Assembly: GCA_945860725.1 (NCBI GenBank)
Contig: CAMAQZ010000012.1
Coordinates: forward strand, 1-41,305
DNA: 41,305 nt
Source: Klebsiella pneumoniae
Lineage (GTDB): Bacteria; Pseudomonadota; Gammaproteobacteria; Steroidobacterales; Steroidobacteraceae
Direction: 5' to 3'
Part shown: positions 14,663-23,566 of the stretch, piece after piece
Layout of the letters: the number at the start of each line of letters is the position of its first letter
Numbering within the stretch: position 1 is the stretch's first letter
Made by a program: the position numbers and the translations under genes
The notes under the pieces: generated by a model
The model's input: only the letters and a program-made list of their open reading frames with translations
Database searches by the model: none
Told to the model about the DNA's origin: nothing

Positions 14663-16477
14663 ATGTCCCGAGCCGCCTCGACCTGCCCCGTGCTGCTCGC
14701 CCTCGTCGCCCTGCTCTGGCCGGCGGCACGGGCGGACATCGACATCCAAGTCAGCGGTGTCGACGAGAACATCCGGCGCAATGTGCTCGTGTTCCTCAGC
14801 CTTGAGCGCTACAAGACGCGCGATGATCTCGACGAAGCGCTGATCGGTCGACTCGGTGAGCGCGCTGAGCGCGAGGCGGCTTCAGCACTGCGACCGTTCG
14901 GCTACTACACCCCGCAAGTGCGCGCCGAAGTCGTCCGCACGGCACCGGGCGAATGGCGAGCGCGTATCGCCATCGAGCCGGGCGAACCGGTGCGCCTCGA
15001 AGAGGTCCGGGTCGAGATCAGCGGCGCAGGGCTCGAGCATCCCGCGTTCCGGACGCTGCTCGATGAGCTGCCACTGCGTCGCGGTGAGCGCCTCAGCCAT
15101 GCGGCCTACGATGGGGTAAAAGGTGAACTGCAGCGTCTGGCAGCCACCCTCGGCTACGCCGAGGCGCGCCTGTCGGCCAACGAGATGCTGGTGGACCTCG
15201 AGAGCCGCACGGCACGCATCCACCTCGCGATGGAGACCGGACCTCGGTACTCGTTCGGTCCCACCACCATCACGCAACGCTCGCTCGACGAAGACCTGCT
15301 GCGTCGTTACCTGCGCTTCCGCGAGTCCGCTCCCTACGATGCCACCGAACTGCTGCGCAGCCAGTTCGCGCTCGATGACAGCCAGTATTTTTCGACAGTA
15401 GAGGTCATCGCGGGTGAACCCGACCGTTCGACCCTGCTGATCCCAGTATCCGTGCTCGCCGAACCGAACCGCCGCAACCGCTATTCGGCCGGTGTCGGAT
15501 ACGCGACCGACAGCAAGGCGCGCGGCACGCTCAGCTGGGAGAACCGACGCTTCAACGACAGCGGTCACCGGATGCGTGCCGAACTCAAAGCTGCGCAGAT
15601 CGAGCAATCCTTCGAGGCACGCTATGTGATCCCCATCGGCGACCCGGCGCTCGAAAAACTGTCTTTCGAGGCCCGCTGGGCGCGCGACGACCGCGGCGAT
15701 CTCGAGACGCGCACGCTGCGGTTCCAGCCGTCCGTCACGCATGTGCTCGGCGACTGGCAACGCGTGCTGTCCACGTCGCTCTCGAACATCGAGACGATCA
15801 CGGCGGCCACGCCCACGCAACCCTCCTCCCGTGACTCCAGTCTTTTGGTCATCCCGGCCATCAGCTACTCATCTATCCCGCGCGGTTACCTCGGCGAAGC
15901 GCTGTTCTCGCGGACGTTCAACGCCGAGCTGCGGGGCTCCGCACAGGCGCTCGGTGCGCCGACCGAGTTCCTGCAGTTGAAGGTCGAGGCCGAGAAGGTC
16001 TTCAATCCCGCGCCCCTGTGGAACGCCTACCTGCGCGGCCAGTTCGGCACCACCTGGGTGACCGAGACCGAGCAGCTCCCCGGTACCGAGCGTTTCTTCG
16101 CCGGTGGTGACCGCAGCGTGCGCGGCTTCGGCTATAACGACCTCTCACCGCTCGATGAGGGTGGCGCGAGGATCGGCGGTCGCCACCTCTTCACCGGTTC
16201 TGCAGAGCTGATCCGCGATCTGCCGCGCAACCTCGCCCTTGCGGTGTTCGTGGACGTCGGCAACGCCTTCGACGATTTCGGCGATCCACTCCAGTACTCG
16301 GCGGGTATCGGCCTGCGGTTCAGGCTGCCCGTGGTGAGCGTCGGCATCGACCTCGCGCAACCGCTGACCAACCCACGCTGCCGCAGCGCGACACCCGATC
16401 CACGCTGCCGGACAGAACCAGGCTTCGACGCTCTGGACGGACCACGATTGCACCTCAATTTCTCACCCAAGCTATGA
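14663..16477 (+). CDS. tamA: Translocation and assembly module outer-membrane protein TamA
   Basis: A 604-residue Omp85-family outer-membrane protein. Residues 1-24 are a signal peptide ending at ARADIDIQV. Residues about 25-265 contain three POTRA domains, the expected number for TamA (BamA has five); the remainder is a 16-strand barrel with the RGF motif of the inward loop in GGDRSVRGFGYNDLSP. The C-terminus LHLNFSPKL ends in the beta-signal style. TamA works with TamB to move proteins and phospholipids between membranes. The stop overlaps the tamB ATG as ATGA, so the pair is translated as a unit. Confidence 0.94.
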   Translation: MSRAASTCPVLLALVALLWPAARADIDIQVSGVDENIRRNVLVFLSLERYKTRDDLDEALIGRLGERAEREAASALRPFGYYTPQVRAEVVRTAPGEWRARIAIEPGEPVRLEEVRVEISGAGLEHPAFRTLLDELPLRRGERLSHAAYDGVKGELQRLAATLGYAEARLSANEMLVDLESRTARIHLAMETGPRYSFGPTTITQRSLDEDLLRRYLRFRESAPYDATELLRSQFALDDSQYFSTVEVIAGEPDRSTLLIPVSVLAEPNRRNRYSAGVGYATDSKARGTLSWENRRFNDSGHRMRAELKAAQIEQSFEARYVIPIGDPALEKLSFEARWARDDRGDLETRTLRFQPSVTHVLGDWQRVLSTSLSNIETITAATPTQPSSRDSSLLVIPAISYSSIPRGYLGEALFSRTFNAELRGSAQALGAPTEFLQLKVEAEKVFNPAPLWNAYLRGQFGTTWVTETEQLPGTERFFAGGDRSVRGFGYNDLSPLDEGGARIGGRHLFTGSAELIRDLPRNLALAVFVDVGNAFDDFGDPLQYSAGIGLRFRLPVVSVGIDLAQPLTNPRCRSATPDPRCRTEPGFDALDGPRLHLNFSPKL

Positions 16478-19400
16478 CCATAAAAGTCCGCTGGCTGTTG
16501 CTGCCGATCGTGCTGCTGACGCTGACAGCGCTCGCCGCGCTCGCGGCGTTGGTCACCGTGATGCACTCGGAATCCGCGCTGCAGTTCATCGTGCGACAGC
16601 TGCCTGAGCGCTTCGGCAGCATCGAGCGCTTGGCGGTGAAGGACGTCAGCGGCACGCTCGCCAGCGGCGTGCGTATCGGCAGTCTGGAGGTCGAGCACGA
16701 CCTCGTCGGCATCCGGGTCACTGGGTTGACGTTCCGCGTCGCGCCGCTGCCGCTCGTCTGGCAATCCATCGAGGTGCGCGGTTTCGACCTCCAGGAACTG
16801 CGCATCGAGCAACGGACGCGCGACCGGCCACCGCCCGAGCGCGCACCGCGGTTTCTGCCCGGCCTGCTCTCGATCTGGACCGAGGATGCGCGTGTCCGTC
16901 GCACCGTCATCCAACCGCTCGCAGGCAAACCCGTCGAGCTGCGCGATGCGATCTTGAGCGGCACGCTCTACGGCAAAGTGGCGCGGATCCGGCGAGCGGA
17001 ACTCGCCCTCGCAGACCTGCAGGTGACCGCCCAAGGTCTGCTCACCGCCGACGATCCGCTCGATCTCGAGGGCTCAGCCACTGCGACGTTCACACCTGCC
17101 CAAGGGCCGCGCTGGGTGATCGTAGCCAGCATCGACGGTGACCTCGCGGGCGCTGCCGTGACCGGCGGCATACGCGAGCCGTTCCGGGCGGAGTTGGATG
17201 ATGCGCAGTTCCGCACCCTCGCACCTTGGGGCCTCACCGGCGAGGCGATGATCAGCGACCTGGACATCGCCGAATTCGGCGGTGGCACGGCGCTCGGCAT
17301 CCTCTCGGGCAGACTGACGCTGCGGCTCGACCGGAACGCCTACCGCGCCCAAGGCAGACTCGACGCTGCAGGCCTCGGGATCGGCCCGGTCGATGTCGAC
17401 ATCGATGCGATGTACGCCGAACGCCAGATCGCGCTGCGCCGCGCCGACCTGCAACACCCCGCCTCCGGGATGCGCGCGAGCACAGCCGGCACCGTGACCC
17501 TCGCCAAGGGCGATACCCTCGTCGATCTGCAAGGACGTTGGCAGGGCTTCCGTTGGCCCCTCACGGGACAGTCGGCACCGATCGTCAAAAGTCCTGCCGG
17601 AGAGTTCACGCTGGCGGGCGGAGGCCCTTGGTCGGTCACGAGCAGCGGTCGGTTCGAGGTACCCAATCTACCGCCGATCGACGAGACGATCACCGGCACG
17701 CTGTATCCCGAAAGGTTCGTCATCACGCGCAGCGAGATCCGTGCGCTGGACGCGCGGGCTGCGCTGGTCGGGGAGGTCAGTTGGAAACCGCGCGAAGCGT
17801 GGCGGCTGAAGGGGCCGGTTCGGGGCCTCAACCTCGGCAAACTGCGTCCCGATCTGCCGGGGTCGCTCGATTTCACCGTCGATGCGCGCGGCACCGGTTT
17901 CGGTGCGACCCAGATCATTGACGTCGATGTCGCCGCTCTTTCCGGCCGACTGCGCGGCGCCGCAGCGAGAGGGCGCGGTAGTGTCCGCTACGCGCAGGAC
18001 GCGCTCACTTTCCGCAAGGTCGATGTCGCTGCAGGCGGCTTCCGTTTCGCGCTCGATGGCGAACTTTCCCCGCGCAGGCGCGATCTGCGGTTCCAGGTCG
18101 TGGCCACCGACCTCGGCGTGCTCGCTGCCGGCGCGCGCGGCAGCCTGCGTGCCGAAGGCACGCTGCGGGGTACGCCCGCCGCCATGTTGGTACGCGCGGC
18201 AGTGGCCGGCCGAAATCTCGACTATCAGGGGATCCGCGCCAGTACGCTCGAAGCGGACATCGATGTCGATCCGACCGGCGATCGCAACCGGCCGGCGCGC
18301 GCCAGTATCGTGGCACGCGATATCGAGGCCTACGGACAGGCATTCAAGGCACTGCGCTTCAGTCTGAACGGGCCGGTCGGCAACCATTCGCTCGCACTCG
18401 ATCTCGATGGGGAGAGCCTCGCGCTCGAAGCCCACGGTACCGGTCGCATTGAAGGCGATCGTTGGCGTCAATCCTGGGATGGAGCCGATGTCGATCTGCC
18501 GGCTGACATCACCTTGACCCTCAGTTCACCGCTGGCGTTGTCGTTGTCCCCGGGTCGCATCGAGGCAGAACCTTTCTGCATGCGCAGCCGCGACAGCCGA
18601 CGCTGGGGACAGGCCGTGACGCTATGCGCCGAAGGCGGTCTAGATCCCGCCGGTTGGCGCGCCAAAGGGAAGATCGATGGACTGCCTCTGGCGAGCCTGC
18701 TCGAAACGCCTTCGCCGAAGGCCAGTTACACAGGTCGCATGGACGCCACGGTCGATCTGCGCGGCAGCGACAAAGGTCCGCCGCTCGGTACGCTGCGCGT
18801 GGAGCTCGAAGACGCTGCGCTGCGGTGGCGCCGCGCGGGAGCGAAAGAGGACCTGATGGCGCTCGGAACCGGTCTGCTCACGGCTGAATCGACTGCAACC
18901 GGCGTGGAAGGTGCGCTGCAGCTCGCGGCTGGCGAACGCGGTAGCGTCGTAGGCACGCTGCAGATGACCCATGTTGCCGGGGACTGGCGTGCGACGCCGC
19001 TGCGCGCCACGCTCAAGGCCGACTCCACCGCGCTCGTGCTGCTGCACCTGTATGTGCCCGAGATCGATCGCGCCGCAGGCGACCTGTCCCTGGATCTCGT
19101 CATCGGCGGCACCCTCGGTGCGCCGCTCGTCAACGGCGTCGCGCGGCTTGCACGCGGCGAGCTCGACTTCTACCAGGTCAACCTCGCACTGCGCGACCTC
19201 ACGGCCGAAGCCCGCCTCATTGATAACGGCTTCGTGTTGAAATCTTCGGGCCGCGCGGGTGAAGGTCGTATCGCGGCCGACGCGGAGCTCGTCTGGCGCG
19301 ATCGCGAACCGTACGGCGAGCTCAGCGTCAAGGGCGATGACCTGTTGGTAACGGATGTCCCGGAAGCGCGCATCACGGCCTCGCCCGACCTGCAGTTCCG

Positions 19401-20241
19401 GGTCGCGGGCCGCGACCTCTCGGCCACCGGCGTGGTCCGCATCCCCTATGCGCGCCTAGTGCCCGCCGATCTCACGGGTGCTGTTCTATCCTCCGCAGAC
19501 GAGGTGCTCGTCGGCGAGGAGCCTGTCGATCCCGGCAGCAGCTTCCGAGTCTCGAGCAACATCCGCTTGGTCCTCGGTGACAAGGTCACCCTCGACTCGT
19601 TCGGCTTGAGCGGGCGGCTGGCAGGCACACTCAATGTCATCACCCAGCCCGACGGCAACAGCCGCGGCTCAGGGGAGCTCGGCGTCGCCGAGGGGAAGTA
19701 TGCGGCGCTCGGCCGCCGTCTCGACATCGAGCGCGGTCGGCTGGTCTTCACCGGCGGCGCGCTCAACGACCCGGGCGTCGATATCCGTGCGACCAAAGAA
19801 TTCCCGGAAGTGAAGGCCGGCGTGAATGTCCGCGGTACGCTGCGCGCACCACGCATGACCTTCTTCGCTGAACCGTCGCTGCCGCAGTCACAGATCGTCT
19901 CGTTGTTGTTGGCGGGTGGCACGTTCGACAGTGCGCAAGGCGATGCGGCGAGCGCCGGCCGCAGCGCCCTGATCGCACAGGGCGGCGCGATCCTCGCCCA
20001 GCAGCTCGGCCAACGCATCGGCATCGAGGATGTCGGCATCGAGCAGAACCTCGCCAACGAGGCCTCGCTGGTGCTCGGTAAGTACCTCTCACCGAGGCTC
20101 TATGTCAGCTATGGCATCTCGCTCGCCGAGGCGATCAACACCTTGAAGATGCGTTACACCATCAACGACCGCTGGACCATCAAGACCGAAGCCGGCAAGG
20201 AAGTCAGCGCGGACATCGTCTACACCGTCGAGAAGGACTGA
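16474..20241 (+). CDS. tamB: Translocation and assembly module inner-membrane protein TamB
   Basis: A 1255-residue AsmA-like/DUF490 protein. A single N-terminal transmembrane helix (about 5-32) anchors it in the inner membrane; the rest should form a long hydrophobic-grooved beta-taco/beta-solenoid spanning the periplasm to TamA. The conserved C-terminal domain (about the last 330 residues) is clear: DKVTLDSFGLSGRLAGTL, YAALGRRLDIERGRLVFTGG, DPGVDIRATKEFPEVKAGV, GTLRAPRMTFF, SQIVSLLLAGG, then an ending SPRLYVSYGISLAEAINTLKMRYTIN. Length agrees with E. coli TamB (1259). Coupled to tamA by ATGA overlap. Confidence 0.94.
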   Translation: MTIKVRWLLLPIVLLTLTALAALAALVTVMHSESALQFIVRQLPERFGSIERLAVKDVSGTLASGVRIGSLEVEHDLVGIRVTGLTFRVAPLPLVWQSIEVRGFDLQELRIEQRTRDRPPPERAPRFLPGLLSIWTEDARVRRTVIQPLAGKPVELRDAILSGTLYGKVARIRRAELALADLQVTAQGLLTADDPLDLEGSATATFTPAQGPRWVIVASIDGDLAGAAVTGGIREPFRAELDDAQFRTLAPWGLTGEAMISDLDIAEFGGGTALGILSGRLTLRLDRNAYRAQGRLDAAGLGIGPVDVDIDAMYAERQIALRRADLQHPASGMRASTAGTVTLAKGDTLVDLQGRWQGFRWPLTGQSAPIVKSPAGEFTLAGGGPWSVTSSGRFEVPNLPPIDETITGTLYPERFVITRSEIRALDARAALVGEVSWKPREAWRLKGPVRGLNLGKLRPDLPGSLDFTVDARGTGFGATQIIDVDVAALSGRLRGAAARGRGSVRYAQDALTFRKVDVAAGGFRFALDGELSPRRRDLRFQVVATDLGVLAAGARGSLRAEGTLRGTPAAMLVRAAVAGRNLDYQGIRASTLEADIDVDPTGDRNRPARASIVARDIEAYGQAFKALRFSLNGPVGNHSLALDLDGESLALEAHGTGRIEGDRWRQSWDGADVDLPADITLTLSSPLALSLSPGRIEAEPFCMRSRDSRRWGQAVTLCAEGGLDPAGWRAKGKIDGLPLASLLETPSPKASYTGRMDATVDLRGSDKGPPLGTLRVELEDAALRWRRAGAKEDLMALGTGLLTAESTATGVEGALQLAAGERGSVVGTLQMTHVAGDWRATPLRATLKADSTALVLLHLYVPEIDRAAGDLSLDLVIGGTLGAPLVNGVARLARGELDFYQVNLALRDLTAEARLIDNGFVLKSSGRAGEGRIAADAELVWRDREPYGELSVKGDDLLVTDVPEARITASPDLQFRVAGRDLSATGVVRIPYARLVPADLTGAVLSSADEVLVGEEPVDPGSSFRVSSNIRLVLGDKVTLDSFGLSGRLAGTLNVITQPDGNSRGSGELGVAEGKYAALGRRLDIERGRLVFTGGALNDPGVDIRATKEFPEVKAGVNVRGTLRAPRMTFFAEPSLPQSQIVSLLLAGGTFDSAQGDAASAGRSALIAQGGAILAQQLGQRIGIEDVGIEQNLANEASLVLGKYLSPRLYVSYGISLAEAINTLKMRYTINDRWTIKTEAGKEVSADIVYTVEKD

Positions 20242-20296
20242 CCCCCACCGCCGGCGCACCACCCGCCCCGGCGCACCACCTACCTTGGCCGCAGGC

Positions 20297-20302
20297 TACA
20301 CT
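20297..20302 (+). promoter_or_regulatory. -10 element (TACACT) upstream of the leaderless upstream ORF
   Basis: TACACT ends 7 nt before the ATG at 20310, the same spacing as at the GDPD, EamA and argS starts here. The region before it is a weakly structured GC-rich stretch after tamB, and no Shine-Dalgarno at proper distance is present (GGAGG abuts the ATG). Confidence 0.45.
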
Positions 20303-20309
20303 GCGGAGG

Positions 20310-20408
20310 ATGTCCCGGACCCGGCTCAACCAGACTCTGCCGGCAGCGCCCGCGCTGCGGTGGGTTGCATGCGACCTGTCCGCGGCCCAACCGACGCTGG
20401 CAAGATGA
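20310..20408 (+). CDS. Possible 32-aa upstream ORF coupled to the flavodoxin-like gene
   Basis: An ATG placed exactly where a leaderless transcript from the TACACT element would begin opens a 32-codon frame (MSRTRLNQTLPAAPALRWV then continuing to AQPTLAR). Its TGA overlaps the ATG at 20405 of the flavodoxin-like gene as ATGA. It has no recognised domain. Either it is a true small protein or leader that allows reinitiation on the reductase, or an accident of GC-rich coding frames. It is too short to be judged by composition. Confidence 0.35.
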   Translation: MSRTRLNQTLPAAPALRWVACDLSAAQPTLAR

Positions 20409-20923
20409 TCGGGCCCGTGCGCATCCTCTTGGTCTACGGCGGCCAGCCGAGCGGTCGCACCGAACAGCTTCGCCGCGAGGTCGTCGCGGGCATCGCCTCG
20501 GCTGCGCGAGCCGACGACGATGGCGCAGCCGACGCGCCAGGCGCGGAGCCAGGCACGATGTATGAACTGCGTGAACGGCACGCGCTCCTCGCCACGACCG
20601 ATGACCTGTTGTGGGCCCAAGGCCTATTGCTCGGGACGCCCGAGCACTTCGGCTACATGTCGGGTGCCCTCAAGGATTTCTTCGACCGCAGCTTCTATCC
20701 GGCGGAAGCGCGCACGGCCGGTCTGCCGTACGGACTGTTTGTCAGCGCAGGCAACGACGGGCGCGGCACGATCACCGCCGTGGAGCGGATCGTCGCGGGC
20801 TATGGCTGGCGGGCGATCGCGGATCCGGTGCGGGTCGTGGGCGACCCGGACGAGGCCGCGCTCGCGCGTTGCCGGGAACTCGGCGGTACGCTCATCGCCG
20901 GCTTAGCGGCCGGGATCTTCTAG
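20405..20923 (+). CDS. Flavodoxin-like NAD(P)H-dependent FMN reductase family protein
   Basis: A 172-residue flavodoxin-fold protein. Marks: an early beta strand RILLVYGGQPSGRTEQ with the phosphate-binding loop, the GLLLGTPEHFGYMSGALKDFFDR segment that matches the FMN-ring region of the NADPH-dependent FMN reductase family, then a late strand YGLFVSAGND. The family carries FMN and reduces flavins, quinones or azo compounds. The start is ATG at 20405, directly followed by the first strand and overlapping the TGA of a short upstream ORF; an in-frame extension to 20285 has no family match. The stop TAG shares the palindrome CTAG with the stop of the convergent repeat-protein gene. Confidence 0.78.
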   Translation: MIGPVRILLVYGGQPSGRTEQLRREVVAGIASAARADDDGAADAPGAEPGTMYELRERHALLATTDDLLWAQGLLLGTPEHFGYMSGALKDFFDRSFYPAEARTAGLPYGLFVSAGNDGRGTITAVERIVAGYGWRAIADPVRVVGDPDEAALARCRELGGTLIAGLAAGIF

Positions 20924-21694
20924 CGTCCTAATGCGCGCTGCGCAGCCACATATCCCGGAGCCAGTTGCAGCGCCCGCTCGAAGAACTGCTGCTCGGTCTC
21001 GCGATCGCCTTCTTGGCGCTTGCAGCGACCCGCCCAAAAGTAAGATTCAGGCGCGCCCCAGCGGATGTTGCTCGCGAGCTCGTCCTTCCCAAAGGCGGTC
21101 GTCGCCTCGAGGAACCGCTCACAACCTTTTTCCTGATCGCCGAAGAATCCAGGACCGAACCAGTTCAAGAGGCCATCGACGAACAAAGCCCGCGGATTGC
21201 GCGGTGCCAGTCTCAGCGATGTTTCGATGTCGTCGGCAGCGTCCGAACGATGCATGAACCAGCTGATGAGGCTGGCGTACCCGAGATAGACATGACAGGC
21301 GGCGCGCAGGTTATAGGCGTCACTGAAGCGGGGGCTCGCCTTGAGTGCAGTGTCCAACGCGTCGACACAGGCTTCGCCAGCCGCCTCGACCTGTTCGTCA
21401 CGCCGCGCATCCCGCGCCAAGTGCATCACGCGGAACTTCACGAAAGCGTAGCCGTAGAGCGTCATCGGATCCTGCGATCGCTGCCAACTGCGGGTATCAG
21501 CCTCGATGCGCTCGAGCGCAGCAGTGTCGGCTCTGAGGAAGGCCTGCTGGGCGCGGTTGCCCATCGAGACGACCGTGCTGCCGTCGAGGGACTGGGCGAG
21601 AAGGGGGGGCGATGCCTACCGACCCGAGCGCCAGAGTTACGATGACCGGCAAGACCGGGATACGGCGGCGGATAGCGGGGAGAAAGTGCTTCAT
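20920..21694 (-). pseudogene. TPR-like secreted repeat protein, frameshifted at a poly-G run
   Basis: On the minus strand a 3' frame (start-like ATG at 21564, MGNRAQQAF) and a 5' frame (ATG at 21694, MKHFLPAIRRRIPV) meet at a run of seven G (plus strand 21603-21609). Removing one G joins them into one 257-residue protein with a signal peptide and a cleavage site at LLAQ-S. That joined protein aligns along its full length with the neighbouring gene (AQ-S/AQ-S, DTAALERI/DDAAFARV, WGAPESYFWAGRC/WGAAEAHFWVGRC, YVAAQRALGR/FVAARRALGR). The helices fit TPR-like repeats. The shift may be a sequencing error, a real pseudogene, or phase variation. It ends at 20920, sharing its stop with the flavodoxin-like gene. 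Confidence 0.75.
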
Positions 21695-21783
21695 ATGGCA
21701 CGCCTTGCTTGGCACAAAAGTAGCTGGCGTGACTTTACATTAACCTTTTCCTGGGCAGCGCATCAAAGATTCGGCGTCCGGCA

Positions 21784-22548
21784 CTAGCGCCCGAGCGCCC
21801 GGCGGGCTGCGACGAACCCCGGCGCCCAAGCCAGCGACCGCTCGAAGGACCGCTGGGCAGCGGCGGCGTCTCCGGCTTCACGGGCGCAGCGGCCGACCCA
21901 GAAGTGGGCTTCCGCAGCGCCCCACTCGATCCCGCCGGCACCTCCCGCCCCGCCCGGTCCCGCGGCGTCGAAAGCGGCGGCGGCGGCCCGAAAGCGCGCG
22001 CAAGCTTTGCCCTTGTCTCCCCCGACGAAGGCCGGGCGGAAATAGAGCCCGAAGCCCTCGACCAATTGCACCCGCGGATGACCGGGCTCGAGCGCGAGTG
22101 CCGCCTCGATCGCCTTGCCGCTCCGTGACCCGTTGCGGATCGCGCCGAGGCCACCGAGGTTGGCGAGATAGCCATGGCAGGCTGACTGGAGAGCGAACGC
22201 CTCGACGAACTTCGGGTCAGCGTTCACCGCTGCCGCAGTCGCGGCGACACAGGCAGCACCGGCGCGCTCGGCGTCCTTGTCACGCTTGGCGCCGATCGCG
22301 CGCTGCAGCACGCGGAACTGCACGAAGCCTAGGGTATAGCGGTCCTGCGCCTTGGACGATGTGGCGAGGCCGGTCGCAGAGGCTGCGACGCGGGCGAAGG
22401 CTGCATCGTCGCCAGCGAACCACGCGCTCTGTGCCTGCGCGGCGATCGCGCCACGATCAGCCGCTTGGACGATCGACTGGGCGGCCGCGGGCATCGCCAC
22501 TGCAGCAAGCAGGCTCAAGCCGATCCACGGGACGACAGCCCTCATCAT
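21784..22548 (-). CDS. Secreted TPR-like repeat protein (paralog)
   Basis: A 254-residue protein with a signal peptide (residues 1-23, cleavage near AAAQS) and TPR-like helical repeats, most clearly PRVQLVEGFGLYF, GGIEWGAAEAHFWVGRCAREAGDAAAAQRSFERSLAWAPGFVAARRALG. A Gly/Ala-rich loop (GPGGAGGAGG) separates repeats. It is the intact copy of a tandem pair with the frameshifted gene next to it, and 27 bp follow the stop of the methyltransferase-like gene, so all three probably share a transcript. No Shine-Dalgarno is obvious before the two adjacent ATGs (22548 and 22545). Function unknown; TPR proteins of this kind mediate protein contacts in the periplasm. Confidence 0.75.
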   Translation of the reverse strand: MMRAVVPWIGLSLLAAVAMPAAAQSIVQAADRGAIAAQAQSAWFAGDDAAFARVAASATGLATSSKAQDRYTLGFVQFRVLQRAIGAKRDKDAERAGAACVAATAAAVNADPKFVEAFALQSACHGYLANLGGLGAIRNGSRSGKAIEAALALEPGHPRVQLVEGFGLYFRPAFVGGDKGKACARFRAAAAAFDAAGPGGAGGAGGIEWGAAEAHFWVGRCAREAGDAAAAQRSFERSLAWAPGFVAARRALGR

Positions 22549-22575
22549 GCCGGACGGGTCACCTGACGAGCCGCC

Positions 22576-23424
22576 TCACTTGGTGAAGCGCAGCGTCATG
22601 CGATCCGACTCGCCGATCGCGTCGTACTTGCTGCGGTCGAAAGTCGGGTCGGCGGGCTTGCCGGAACCGTAGGCCACCGTCGTCCGCGTGGGCGGCAGCG
22701 TCCACACGCCGAACGGATGGTCTGCGTTGTCCTTCGGGTTGGCGTTGATCTCGGACCGGGCGACGAGCCTGAGACCGGCGCGCTTCGCGGCATCGATCAC
22801 GAACTGCTCAGTGACATAGCCCGAGGCGCCCTTGTCTTCGGGCGTACCGGGCTTCGCTCGGTGCTGCTCCACAGCCAACGAGCCGCCCGGCTTGAGGGCG
22901 CGCGCGACCTGTGCGAAGTAACGATCGACCATCCCCTCTTGGCGCATCCAGCCGTGGATGCCGCGCGAGAGCAGGATGAAGTCGTGCTGGGACTCCGCGA
23001 GCGGGGGCGCCACCGGCCCCCAGTTCACGAGCTCGACCTTGCCATAGACCGATGCGTCGGCGTAACGCGCGGCAAAGGCGTCGCGGCCCTGACGGGCGGC
23101 AGGCGTGAGGTTCGGGTTGGTGAGGTCGACCGAAGTCGCGGTGTAACGACCGCCGGTACGCGCCGCGTACGGCGCCAGGATCTGCGTCCACCAGCCACCG
23201 CCGGGCTGCACCTCGAGGATGGAGGCACCGGGCTTCAGGCCCCAGAATGCCAAGGACGGACCAGGTCGCCGCTCGGCATCGCGCTCTTTCTGCTCAGCGC
23301 TGCGCGAGCTGCTCGCGAGTACGGAATCGATCGCGGCACGCGACGGCTCAGGCTCACCCGTGGTCGCACACCCGGTCAGGAAAAAGGACAGCGCAACGAG
23401 CGCCAGGGGACGGATTGCGGACAT
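22576..23424 (-). CDS. SAM-dependent methyltransferase-like lipoprotein (COG4798-type)
   Basis: A 282-residue exported lipoprotein. The signal peptide ends in a lipobox FLTGC with Cys at residue 19. The fold is a class I SAM methyltransferase: motif I ILEVQPGGGWWTQILAPY, then a QHDFILLSRGIHGW strand-helix segment and KPGGSLAVEQHRAKPG. This matches the predicted methyltransferase family COG4798. A periplasmic methyltransferase would lack SAM, so the fold may have been recruited for another role. The start is ATG at 23424, with AAGGAG 7 nt upstream; a longer frame to 23568 has no signal-like sequence and is rejected. It diverges from the GNAT gene (142 bp gap) and leads the run with the two TPR-like genes. 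Confidence 0.8.
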   Translation of the reverse strand: MSAIRPLALVALSFFLTGCATTGEPEPSRAAIDSVLASSSRSAEQKERDAERRPGPSLAFWGLKPGASILEVQPGGGWWTQILAPYAARTGGRYTATSVDLTNPNLTPAARQGRDAFAARYADASVYGKVELVNWGPVAPPLAESQHDFILLSRGIHGWMRQEGMVDRYFAQVARALKPGGSLAVEQHRAKPGTPEDKGASGYVTEQFVIDAAKRAGLRLVARSEINANPKDNADHPFGVWTLPPTRTTVAYGSGKPADPTFDRSKYDAIGESDRMTLRFTK

Positions 23425-23552
23425 GGGTGGCTCCTTCGATGGGACACGAGATTCGGTTGCACAGAGGCTAGCAGAAGCGCACGGGACCGTGCAGCCGTTC
23501 GCTACGGGATCGCCCCAGTCGCGCTTTGCCCCCCCTGCTCCGCGAGGCCGGT

Positions 23553-23558
23553 TATCGT
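23553..23558 (+). promoter_or_regulatory. Possible -10 element (TATCGT) for the GNAT gene
   Basis: TATCGT ends 8 nt before the ATG at 23567 with no Shine-Dalgarno between, again the leaderless-type spacing. Confidence 0.35.
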
Positions 23559-23566
23559 ATCGGCCC

